Shown piece by piece: positions 14,249 through 20,453 of a stretch of DNA of 20,453 nucleotides. How positions within the stretch are numbered: the stretch's first letter is position 1; each line of letters opens with the position of its first letter. A program made the position numbers and the translations under genes. The notes beneath the pieces were generated by a model, which saw only the letters and a list, made by a program, of their open reading frames with translations, did no database searches and was not told where the DNA came from. Source of the DNA: JALYGK01 sp036259835 (lineage in GTDB: Bacteria > Actinomycetota > UBA4738). The stretch covers positions 1 to 20,453 of the forward strand of contig DATABA010000148.1 in the NCBI GenBank assembly GCA_036259835.1. Reading direction: 5' to 3'.

Positions 14249-15124
14249 CTCGGATTGCTGCTCAGGCCTGTCGCCGCCGCGGTCGCCATCGGGTCGGCGT
14301 GCGTCGCATACGGGGTCTTCATCGAACGCAGGTGGTATCGGCTGTCCCGATACAGCCTGCCCGTCCTCCCACAGGACGCCTCGGGATCACTGACGGTCCT
14401 TCACCTCTCGGACCTGCACTTCATGGCCAAGGATGCCGGGAAGAGTCGGTTTCTCGCGTCGCTTCCGCGTCCGGACGTGGCCGTGTTGACGGGGGACATA
14501 CTGGGGGAACCGGCCGCCGTGGAAACGGCGGTTGCCGCCCTTCGGCCCCTTCGGGGAACGGTGGCTTCGTACTTCGTGCTCGGATCGAACGACTACTTCG
14601 CTCCGCGCCCGCTCAACTACGCCGCATACTTTCGGGGGAAGCGCCAACACCGGAAAGGCACTCCGGGTCGCAGCGGCGACCTCATCGCCCAGCTGGAGGC
14701 GGATGGATGGACCTACCTCAAGAACCGAAAGACGTCAGCTCGGCTCGACGGGGTAAGCGCCGAGGTCGTCGGTATGGATGACCCTCACATCGAACGGCAG
14801 GACCTGCGCGTCGCGTCGCGGACCGCACCAAACGCGTTTGGCCTTGCCGTTGTGCACTCCCCCGACCCGGCACCCGAGCTCGCCGCCCTTGGCTATCAGC
14901 TGATCCTGTCCGGTCACACCCACGGCGGCCAGGTTCGGTTTCCGTTCGTCGGCGCCCTGGTCACCAACAGCACCATTCCGACTCGGCTTTCCATGGGGCT
15001 TTCCCGGTTCGGACGAACGATCCTGCACATCTCGCCTGGCCTCGGGACCAGCAAGTACGCCCCGTTCCGGTTCCTGTGCCGCCCAGAGGCGACACTCCTC
15101 GAGCTCACTCCAGCACGCGCTTGA
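14231..15124 (+). CDS. membrane-anchored metallophosphoesterase (YkuE-like)
   Basis: From ATG at 14231 the product has 297 residues. The frame is open further upstream, but that part overlaps the YqeY gene and lacks family character. Residues about 5-30 form one N-terminal membrane anchor. The calcineurin-like domain then shows DLH (61-63), TGD (87-89), GSND (118-121, in place of GNHD), VVHSPD with His209, and GHTHGGQ (228-234). These are ligands for a two-metal centre. Relatives with this layout include Bacillus YkuE and actinobacterial proteins that read GSND at the same point. The natural substrate is unknown; lipid or nucleotide phosphoesters are possible. The last 20 bp overlap the convergent glycosyltransferase gene. 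Confidence 0.9.
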   Translation: MPAVNVLGLLLRPVAAAVAIGSACVAYGVFIERRWYRLSRYSLPVLPQDASGSLTVLHLSDLHFMAKDAGKSRFLASLPRPDVAVLTGDILGEPAAVETAVAALRPLRGTVASYFVLGSNDYFAPRPLNYAAYFRGKRQHRKGTPGRSGDLIAQLEADGWTYLKNRKTSARLDGVSAEVVGMDDPHIERQDLRVASRTAPNAFGLAVVHSPDPAPELAALGYQLILSGHTHGGQVRFPFVGALVTNSTIPTRLSMGLSRFGRTILHISPGLGTSKYAPFRFLCRPEATLLELTPARA

Positions 15125-16130
15125 AGATTCGCTCGTAGCCCTCGACCATCGCCTCCTTACTGAACATCGCTTCGACCCGCTTTCGGCACGCCGCCGGATC
15201 GATCTGGTCGAGCTCCGCGATCGCTCTCGTCGCCTCCGTCGGGTAGTTCTCCCCTGAGACGATGAATCCCGTCTCGCCGTCGGCGACGATCTCCGGGACC
15301 GACCCACGCGGCGTCGCGATGACCGGCGTGCCGCACGCCATCGCTTCCGTCATGACCAACCCGAACGGCTCCTCCCAGTCGATGGGAAAAAGGACGGCAC
15401 GGGCTTCGTGAAGGAGCTGGAGCTTCGCGTCGGTTGTGACCTCCCCGAGAACCGTGACGTCGCTCCCCAACTCCGGGACGACCACGTTTTCCCAGTAGTC
15501 CCGCTCGGCCGGCTCGGCGATCTTCGTGACCAGGGCCAGCGGCATACCGGCTTCCCGCGCCGCCCGGACCGCTCGAAGAACGCCCTTGTCCTGCGTGGCC
15601 CGTCCCAGGAACAGGAGAAAGTCCTCCTTGTCCCCGTCGAACGGATATGCGGCCAGGTCGATCCCGTTGTAAACGACCCCGGCGTAGTTCAGCTCGGGCA
15701 TCTGGGCGCGGTGCGCCTCGCTGATCGCCACGAACCACACTCGGCCCTCCACCTCGGAGTAGAGCAATCGCATCTCCGGGGTGAACGCGTTGTGGATGGT
15801 GTGTACCACCGGAACCCCGAGCACCGACCCAACCGCGAGGGCCGAATAGGGAGAGTGCACGTGGAACAGATCAAAGCGGCCGGTGTCTCGAAAGGCATGG
15901 AGGGTGTGAACCGTCTCGAACCGTGGGTCGTTGATGGCCTTCGAGCCGGGGGCCGTGGGGAACACGAAATCGAGGCTCGCCTTCGTGATCGAGTCGCCGG
16001 TGGCGAAGAGCGTCACGTCATGGCCTCGCTCCACCAGGCCGTCCGCCAGAAGAGCCACAATGAGCTCCACGCCTCCGTACCCCTTCGGCGGAACCGACAA
16101 CCACGGCGGGGAGATCTGGGCGATCCTCAT
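15105..16130 (-). CDS. GT4-family glycosyltransferase
   Basis: The 341-residue product is a GT-B fold, family 4 glycosyltransferase. The N-terminal half has MRIAQISPPWLSVPPKGYGGVE with the acceptor-side glycine loop. The C-terminal nucleotide-sugar half has FLLFLGRATQDKG and EEPFGLVMTEAMACGTPVIA, giving the retaining EX7E pair Glu254 and Glu262. The donor and acceptor are not predictable by eye. ATG at 16128-16130 was chosen because family homology starts there. The open frame continues upstream to 16259, but that would run across the tRNA gene on the other strand. A TACGCT box sits 7 nt before the ATG. The 3' end overlaps the metallophosphoesterase gene tail to tail by 20 bp. Confidence 0.92.
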   Translation of the reverse strand: MRIAQISPPWLSVPPKGYGGVELIVALLADGLVERGHDVTLFATGDSITKASLDFVFPTAPGSKAINDPRFETVHTLHAFRDTGRFDLFHVHSPYSALAVGSVLGVPVVHTIHNAFTPEMRLLYSEVEGRVWFVAISEAHRAQMPELNYAGVVYNGIDLAAYPFDGDKEDFLLFLGRATQDKGVLRAVRAAREAGMPLALVTKIAEPAERDYWENVVVPELGSDVTVLGEVTTDAKLQLLHEARAVLFPIDWEEPFGLVMTEAMACGTPVIATPRGSVPEIVADGETGFIVSGENYPTEATRAIAELDQIDPAACRKRVEAMFSKEAMVEGYERIFKRVLE

Positions 16131-16137
16131 CACCAGC

Positions 16138-16143
16138 AGCGTA
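16138..16143 (-). promoter_or_regulatory. putative -10 box (TACGCT), leaderless start of the GT4 gene
   Basis: TACGCT on the minus strand lies 7 nt before the ATG at 16130. No Shine-Dalgarno is present in between. Confidence 0.45.
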
Positions 16144-16147
16144 GACT
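16142..16147 (+). promoter_or_regulatory. putative -10 box (TAGACT) of the tRNA-Pro gene
   Basis: TAGACT fits TANNNT, overlaps the opposite-strand -10 box of the GT4 gene by two bases, and would give a leader of about 20 nt before the tRNA at 16174. No -35 match is clear. Confidence 0.3.
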
Positions 16148-16173
16148 TGTTCGGTCGGCCTTTGCGCCGGCTT

Positions 16174-16247
16174 CGGGACGTAGCGCAGTTTGGTAGCGCG
16201 CAGCGTTCGGGACGCTGAGGTCGCGGGTTCAAATCCCGCCGTCCCGA
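16174..16247 (+). tRNA. tRNA-Pro, anticodon CGG
   Basis: The 74-nt sequence folds into a full cloverleaf. The acceptor arm CGGGACG pairs with CGTCCCG (seven pairs, including the C1-G72 pair typical of bacterial tRNA-Pro), with A as discriminator. The D arm uses GCGC on both sides. The anticodon stem CAGCG/CGCTG encloses loop TTCGGGA, with anticodon CGG at 16208-16210. The T arm is GCGGG, TTCAAAT, CCCGC. CCA is not encoded and must be added after transcription. It reads proline codon CCG, common in GC-rich genomes. Confidence 0.97.
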
Positions 16248-16295
16248 CTCAGGAGCCAAAAGAATCGGGGAGTGGACCCCTCACTCTTACGCAGC

Positions 16296-16301
16296 TAACA
16301 T
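16296..16301 (+). promoter_or_regulatory. possible -10 box (TAACAT) of the fusion gene
   Basis: TAACAT fits TANNNT, 90 bp upstream of the TTG start of the flippase fusion gene. Transcription from here would include the stem-loop at 16313-16346. The support is weak. Confidence 0.25.
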
Positions 16302-16312
16302 TCGCGGCACCG

Positions 16313-16346
16313 GAGGAGCGGGGCGCTGTGCTGCGCATCGCTCCTC
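16313..16346 (+). terminator. strong stem-loop between tRNA-Pro and the fusion gene: terminator or leader regulatory hairpin
   Basis: GAGGAGCG pairs exactly with CGCTCCTC, and an inner GCGC/GCGC stem closes a 6-nt loop, with a 2x2 internal loop between. This makes 12 base pairs. GTTTG follows, a poor T-tract. It starts 66 nt after the tRNA and may end that transcript. The 5' arm also holds the only good Shine-Dalgarno sequence (GGAGGAG) in the region, so it may instead control translation from 16328. Confidence 0.5.
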
Positions 16347-16396
16347 GTTTGTCGGTCCCGAGTAGGCGACATCCCGGACTCCAAATTGCGAACTAA
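16328..16396 (+). CDS. possible 22-residue leader peptide
   Basis: A GTG lies 9 nt after GGAGGAG (16312-16318) and opens a 22-codon frame ending in TAA at 16394-16396. It overlaps the TTG start of the fusion gene in another frame by 11 nt. The peptide MLRIAPRLSVPSRRHPGLQIAN has no recognisable domain. Terminating ribosomes could restart at the TTG. It may also be chance. Confidence 0.2.
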   Translation: MLRIAPRLSVPSRRHPGLQIAN

Positions 16397-19300
16397 TCAA
16401 AACGACCTGAAATTGCCGCGCTCGGGCTCGGGCGACCAGAGAGCCGTACGAACACGGCTCCGCCTCCCCACCAATCTCCGCGCCTACGTCCTTCAAGCTC
16501 TGCCCCTTTTCGTGGGCGTGTCGATTGTTCAGGCGTCGAACTACCTGTTTCACATGGTGGTCAGCCGTTTCCTGGGACCGGCGGACTACGGCGCCCTCGC
16601 GGCACTTCTCGGGATCGTTCTGATCATCACTGTCGCGCAGGGGGTCATCCAGGCAGCGGTGGCGAAGAAAGTTTCCGTCCTGAGGGCGGAAGGAAGGACC
16701 GAGGAGATCCTCTCCCTTGGTGCGGGAATGCTCAAGGCCGCCTTCGCTTTCTCGCTCACCGCTTCGGTGGTCCTTTTCCTGTTCTCTCCCGCCATCGCGA
16801 GCTTCCTCCATATCGGATTGGCTCCGGCTCTGCTGCTCGCGGTCTACACGCTTGTCGGGGCTCTGGTGAGCGTCCCCCTGGGCGTCCTTCAAGGTCAGCT
16901 TCGCTTCAAGGCAATGGCGCTGGTCCTGCTATTGGGCGTTTCGATCCGACTGGGCGTGGGCATCGGGCTGGCCGGACTTGGCTTCGGTGTTACCGGTGCC
17001 GTGCTCGGCACGGTGGCCGGGGCAACGGTCGCGGCGGGAATTGGAATCAGGCTGCTTGGTATTCCCTCGGCGTCGTGGACCGCCGGTCAGGGCTCGCTGC
17101 GCCTGATGTGGGCCGACCTCCGGATCGCGCTTCTGGGCCTGGCGACGTTTCGGCTCTTCGCCGTCATCGACGACGTGCTGGCTCGCCACTACCTGGCGCC
17201 TCGTGCCGGAGGCATCTACTCGAGCGCATGGATCATTGCCAACGCCATCCTCTTTCTACCGGGCGGGATCGTCCTTGCCGCTCTTCCGCGGTTTGCCGAG
17301 ACCGCCGGCCGGGGCGAGGCCGCACGGAGGTGGCTCCGAGCGGCGGTTCTCGGCGTTGCCCTCGTGGTGCTGGTTGCCCTCCCCGTCGTGATCCTGCTCC
17401 GTCACCAGATCGTCGCCGTTGCGTTCGGCTCCCAGTACGCCGGCGCGGCTGAATTCCTCCCGACGCTCGCCACGACGAACGCCTTGCAGGCGATCGTGCT
17501 GGTGCTGACCTACTTCCACATCGGGGCCGGAACGCGCGGCTACCGTCTGGCTCTTGTCGGAGCGCTGGCAAAGATCCTTCTGATCTCGTGGTTTCACCGC
17601 TCCCCGGCGCAGATCGCGTTGGTCGTTTTGAGCGTCGACGCGGTGATCGCCGTGCTCCTCTATCACTCGGCTTCTGCGGTCGCGCGGTGGCGTCCGCCGC
17701 TCGAGGGTCTCGAGGCCCCGCTGGGAGAGCCGATCGGGCGCGACGGTTCGAAGGTCGATCTCACCGTGGTGCTCCCCACGCACAACGCGGCGCCCGGATT
17801 GGCAAGGGTCCTCAAAGATCTCGAATCCGAGCTTTCGGGAACCGGTTCCTACGAGGTGATCGTGGTTTCCGATGGAAGCATGGATGAGACCGTAGAAGTC
17901 GCTCGCAGCACCGGTTCGCCACACGTCCGCGTGGTCGACCTCCCCACTCGCGGCGGCAAGGGAAGCGCACTTCGTGTGGGGCTGGCTCAGGCGAGGGGCG
18001 ATTACGTGGCGTTCATGGACGCCGATGGCGACATCCATCCGAGCAGCCTGCGACCCTTCGTCTCGATCATGCAGCTGTACCGGCCCGACATGGTCTTTGG
18101 GTCGAAGCGGCACCCACTATCCGAGGTTTCGTACCCGATGAGCCGCCGAATCATGAGCTGGACGTACCACAAGCTCACGCGTCTTCTCTTCCGGGTCAAC
18201 GTCCGTGACACGCAGACGGGACTGAAGATGATTCGGCGGGACGTCCTGGCCGCCGTGCTTCCTCGGATGCTGGAGAAGCGCTTCGCGTTCGACCTCGAAC
18301 TCCTGGTCGTCGCTCGACTCCTGGGATTCACGCGCGTGTTCGAGGCGCCGGTGCGTCTGGATTACCGATTCGCTACAACCGTCACACTTGGTACGGTCGG
18401 CGCCATCGTCCGCGACACCCTCGCGATCTTCTACCGACGGTACGTGTTGGGAACCTATGCGGACTCGTTTCGCGCGTTCGCCGATATTCCCGGGCCTGCC
18501 CGTACGAGTCGCAGGATGCCATTGTCCCCGTCTCGACGGTCGCACCTCCGGATCCTCTTTCTCAACTGGCGCGACATCCGCAACCCCGAGGCCGGAGGCG
18601 CGGAGATCCTGACCCATGAGATCGCGAAGAGGTGGGTGGAGGCCGGCCATCAGGTCACTCTTCTGACGTCAGCGTTCAGAGGAAGCATGAAGCGCGAGCT
18701 GGTCGACGGCGTGGAGGTGCGCCGGTTGGGTCGCCTTCGAACGGGTTCGTTTCATCTCCTCGTTCAAAAGGAGCTCGGGCACAGCGAGAACTTCGACGTG
18801 GTGATCGACGAGATCAACACCATCCCGTACTTCACGCCGCTGCGGCGCCATAAGCTTCCTCCGATCGTCGGGCTCATTCACCAACTGGCACAGGATGTGT
18901 GGGACGCCGAGCTCCCACGGCCTCTTGCTGCGGTTGGACGAGCGCTCGAGCCTCGGTTTCTTCGGGTCTACCGGGATATCCCAATGGCGACCGTTTCGCC
19001 ATCGACCAAAAGCGACCTCAACGCCCTCGGGATCCGGAACGTGGAGATCATCCCGGAGGGTCGCGATGACGCGGGCCCAATCAACAATGTGATGAAGGAA
19101 CCGGTTCCAACCCTGTTGTTTGTCGGGAGACTGACCCGCAACAAGCGCCCGGATCACGCGATCAAGGCATTCCGCCACGTCAAGTCGGTGCTGCCGGAGG
19201 CACGACTGTGGATCGTGGGACGGGGGCCCATGGAGCGAGAGCTTCGGAGGGACCTTCCGGACGGAGCGGAGATGCTGGGGTACGTTCCCAGAGCCGAGCT

Positions 19301-19718
19301 CTACGAACGGATGGCCAGGAGCCATTGTTTGCTGGTCCCCTCTGTTCGGGAAGGGTGGGGTCTGGTCGTGGTCGAAGCGAACTCGGTGGGAACGCCGGCC
19401 GTCGGCTACGACGTGCCCGGGGTCCGTGATTCGATCCGGCACCACCAGACAGGCCTCCTCGCGCCAGCAGGGGATGACCGAGCTCTCGCCGACCAGGCGC
19501 TCACACTGCTACAGGATCGCGAGCTGCACGCCACCATGGCCGGCCGAGCCATTGAGTGGAGCCGCGGGTTCTCCTGGGACGCTTCGGCAGCTCGGCTCAT
19601 GAGCGTGGTGAAGGCCAGTCTCACGCCGACAGTGCCCGAGACTTCCGATGACCGCGCGTCGGCTACGGTCATCTCGCCGTTGGCGGCACGCGAAAGTACG
19701 CGAGCGCCCGCACTTTGA
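16386..19718 (+). CDS. fusion of MATE/Wzx-like lipid flippase, GT2 and GT4 glycosyltransferase
   Basis: One 1110-residue frame holds three enzymes. Residues about 30-435 are a polytopic flippase of the polysaccharide biosynthesis family, with YLFHMVVSRFLGPADYGALA in the first segments. Residues about 456-690 are a GT2 transferase of the polyprenol-phosphate type, with VVLPTHNA (461-468), DADGD (545-549) and DTQTGLK (608-614). Residues about 720-1080 are a GT4 transferase, with NPEAGGAE (733-740), VGRL and the pair Glu989/Glu997 in REGWGLVVVEANS. No stop or frame break lies between parts. It probably builds and moves lipid-linked sugars at the membrane. The start is TTG at 16386 without a Shine-Dalgarno; another TTG is at 16413. 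ATG at about residue 711 might give a separate GT4. A membrane glycosyltransferase gene overlaps its stop. Confidence 0.88.
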   Translation: MRTNQNDLKLPRSGSGDQRAVRTRLRLPTNLRAYVLQALPLFVGVSIVQASNYLFHMVVSRFLGPADYGALAALLGIVLIITVAQGVIQAAVAKKVSVLRAEGRTEEILSLGAGMLKAAFAFSLTASVVLFLFSPAIASFLHIGLAPALLLAVYTLVGALVSVPLGVLQGQLRFKAMALVLLLGVSIRLGVGIGLAGLGFGVTGAVLGTVAGATVAAGIGIRLLGIPSASWTAGQGSLRLMWADLRIALLGLATFRLFAVIDDVLARHYLAPRAGGIYSSAWIIANAILFLPGGIVLAALPRFAETAGRGEAARRWLRAAVLGVALVVLVALPVVILLRHQIVAVAFGSQYAGAAEFLPTLATTNALQAIVLVLTYFHIGAGTRGYRLALVGALAKILLISWFHRSPAQIALVVLSVDAVIAVLLYHSASAVARWRPPLEGLEAPLGEPIGRDGSKVDLTVVLPTHNAAPGLARVLKDLESELSGTGSYEVIVVSDGSMDETVEVARSTGSPHVRVVDLPTRGGKGSALRVGLAQARGDYVAFMDADGDIHPSSLRPFVSIMQLYRPDMVFGSKRHPLSEVSYPMSRRIMSWTYHKLTRLLFRVNVRDTQTGLKMIRRDVLAAVLPRMLEKRFAFDLELLVVARLLGFTRVFEAPVRLDYRFATTVTLGTVGAIVRDTLAIFYRRYVLGTYADSFRAFADIPGPARTSRRMPLSPSRRSHLRILFLNWRDIRNPEAGGAEILTHEIAKRWVEAGHQVTLLTSAFRGSMKRELVDGVEVRRLGRLRTGSFHLLVQKELGHSENFDVVIDEINTIPYFTPLRRHKLPPIVGLIHQLAQDVWDAELPRPLAAVGRALEPRFLRVYRDIPMATVSPSTKSDLNALGIRNVEIIPEGRDDAGPINNVMKEPVPTLLFVGRLTRNKRPDHAIKAFRHVKSVLPEARLWIVGRGPMERELRRDLPDGAEMLGYVPRAELYERMARSHCLLVPSVREGWGLVVVEANSVGTPAVGYDVPGVRDSIRHHQTGLLAPAGDDRALADQALTLLQDRELHATMAGRAIEWSRGFSWDASAARLMSVVKASLTPTVPETSDDRASATVISPLAARESTRAPAL

Positions 19719-20453
19719 GTTCCACCCAGTCTCAACGAACCCCGTCGCGCCGCCTTGTCCGCAGCAGGGAGAGCCTGGTCGTTCCGGAACGCGGACCCCT
19801 TCGCCTGGAGTGGTGGAGCGCAAGGAAGCCGATCCTCATTGCCTACGTCGCTCCAGCGTTCGTCGTCGCGCTTCTGGTCAACACCTGGTATCGGGCCGGC
19901 ACCTTCATCGCGGGGAGTGACACCCCGCCGTTCATTCGCACCAGCATGGTGGCCGAGCTGGGCTCGATGTGGGGGTACAGCGTCTCCGGCGCGGGCAGCC
20001 CGTCATTCAGGCCGATCGCGAGCATGCCGGAGCTGATCATGGTCGGCGCCATGCGGCTGGTGGGTTGGTCGGACCAAACGGGCCAGCGCCTCTTCCATAT
20101 CGCGGCCGTCATCGCGCTGGTGGTTTCCGCGACGTTCTTCGTTCGAGCGTTCGTCTCCCGCCCGTGGGTCGGAGCGGTCGCCGGTCTGATGGCGTTCTTC
20201 AATCCGTTCGTGCTGCAAACAAAGCACGGTATTCACCCGCTCGTGGCCACGGCGATGATGGCCGCCGTCGGTGGACTGGTGCTCCGGGCGGCGAAGGGTC
20301 AGAACGTCTCGGCGTTTGCGCTCGCGGGGGTGCTCGCGATCTCGGGCTACGTGGCGTTGAGCCCACCACTGCTTGCGGTGGCGGCGGTGTGGACGGTCGC
20401 CCTGGCGGCCCTGGGGACCGCCTTTTTCGGGGCCGGGGGGACTCGGCGGGCCC
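19715..20453 (+). CDS. polytopic membrane protein, GT-C/AftD-like glycosyltransferase, partial (3' end outside window)
   Basis: The frame opens at TTG 19715, which overlaps the upstream TGA (TTGA), and stays open for 246 codons to the window edge. A basic N-terminal tail of about 35 residues precedes membrane segment 1 (ILIAYVAPAFVVALLVNTW). The loop that follows, with GTFIAGSDTPPFIRTS and MWGYSVSGAGSPSFRP, is probably outside the membrane, as in GT-C enzymes where acidic residues of this first loop act in catalysis. Further hydrophobic segments follow (HIAAVIALVVSATFFV, then AVAGLMAFFNPFVLQ and more). Actinobacterial relatives include arabinofuranosyltransferase-like proteins that use polyprenyl-phosphate sugars. 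The identification is tentative since only the N-terminal part is visible. The context fits envelope glycan assembly. Confidence 0.75.
   Translation, partial: MSSTQSQRTPSRRLVRSRESLVVPERGPLRLEWWSARKPILIAYVAPAFVVALLVNTWYRAGTFIAGSDTPPFIRTSMVAELGSMWGYSVSGAGSPSFRPIASMPELIMVGAMRLVGWSDQTGQRLFHIAAVIALVVSATFFVRAFVSRPWVGAVAGLMAFFNPFVLQTKHGIHPLVATAMMAAVGGLVLRAAKGQNVSAFALAGVLAISGYVALSPPLLAVAAVWTVALAALGTAFFGAGGTRRA

Noticed and set aside
16174..16247. tRNA-Pro as an integration site for a mobile element
   Set aside because: No second copy of the tRNA 3' end and no integrase gene is seen in the window.
16131..16259. N-terminal extension of the GT4 glycosyltransferase
   Set aside because: It would cross the tRNA-Pro gene and has no family similarity; the ATG at 16130 begins exactly at the conserved N terminus and has a -10 box.
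16266..16282. Small GAGTG/CACTC or GGGG/CCCC hairpin just after the tRNA
   Set aside because: The stem has 4-5 pairs and is followed by only two Ts; the stem-loop at 16313-16346 is far stronger.

Overview
The window is GC-rich and carries two WhiB-family genes (11049-11315 and 13392-13640). WhiB proteins are known only from Actinobacteria and their phages, so this is most likely an actinobacterial chromosome. I recognise no particular species; an uncultured lineage is a reasonable guess. I see no phage, insertion sequence, CRISPR array or integrase.

Layout. (1) 1-1044, minus strand: a flavin-reductase-like protein and, downstream of it, a class III nucleotide cyclase with an N-terminal zinc ribbon that runs off the left edge. 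(2) 1074-2246: an acyl-CoA dehydrogenase, divergent from the first pair. (3) 2290-10559, plus strand: selA, selB and two paralogous proteins of about 820 residues, each a cyclase domain, a STAND-type ATPase and TPR-like helices. The four genes are separated by 13 bp, 2 bp and a 4-bp overlap, so they look like one operon joining selenocysteine insertion to signalling proteins. (4) 10564-13640, minus strand: a RidA-family protein, a WhiB protein, a truncated histidine kinase, an NfeD-like membrane protein and a second WhiB protein. (5) 13747-15124: a YqeY protein divergent from a membrane-anchored metallophosphoesterase. (6) 15105-20453: a GT4 glycosyltransferase (minus), tRNA-Pro(CGG), a 1110-residue fusion of lipid flippase, GT2 and GT4, and the start of a polytopic GT-C-like membrane protein whose start overlaps the fusion's stop. 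This last block looks like envelope polysaccharide assembly.

Two themes cross the window. Many start codons have a TANNNT -10 box 6-10 nt upstream and no Shine-Dalgarno sequence, the arrangement expected for leaderless mRNAs. Several intergenic regions carry strong dyads: 11487-11510, 12097-12126, 13670-13688 and 16313-16346.

The most unusual items are the selAB/cyclase-STAND operon, the three-part flippase-GT2-GT4 fusion, the kinase without its phospho-acceptor region, the NfeD protein that seems to lack its protease dyad, and the AT-rich palindrome between the kinase and whiB. All functions are read from sequence motifs by eye; no database search was run.
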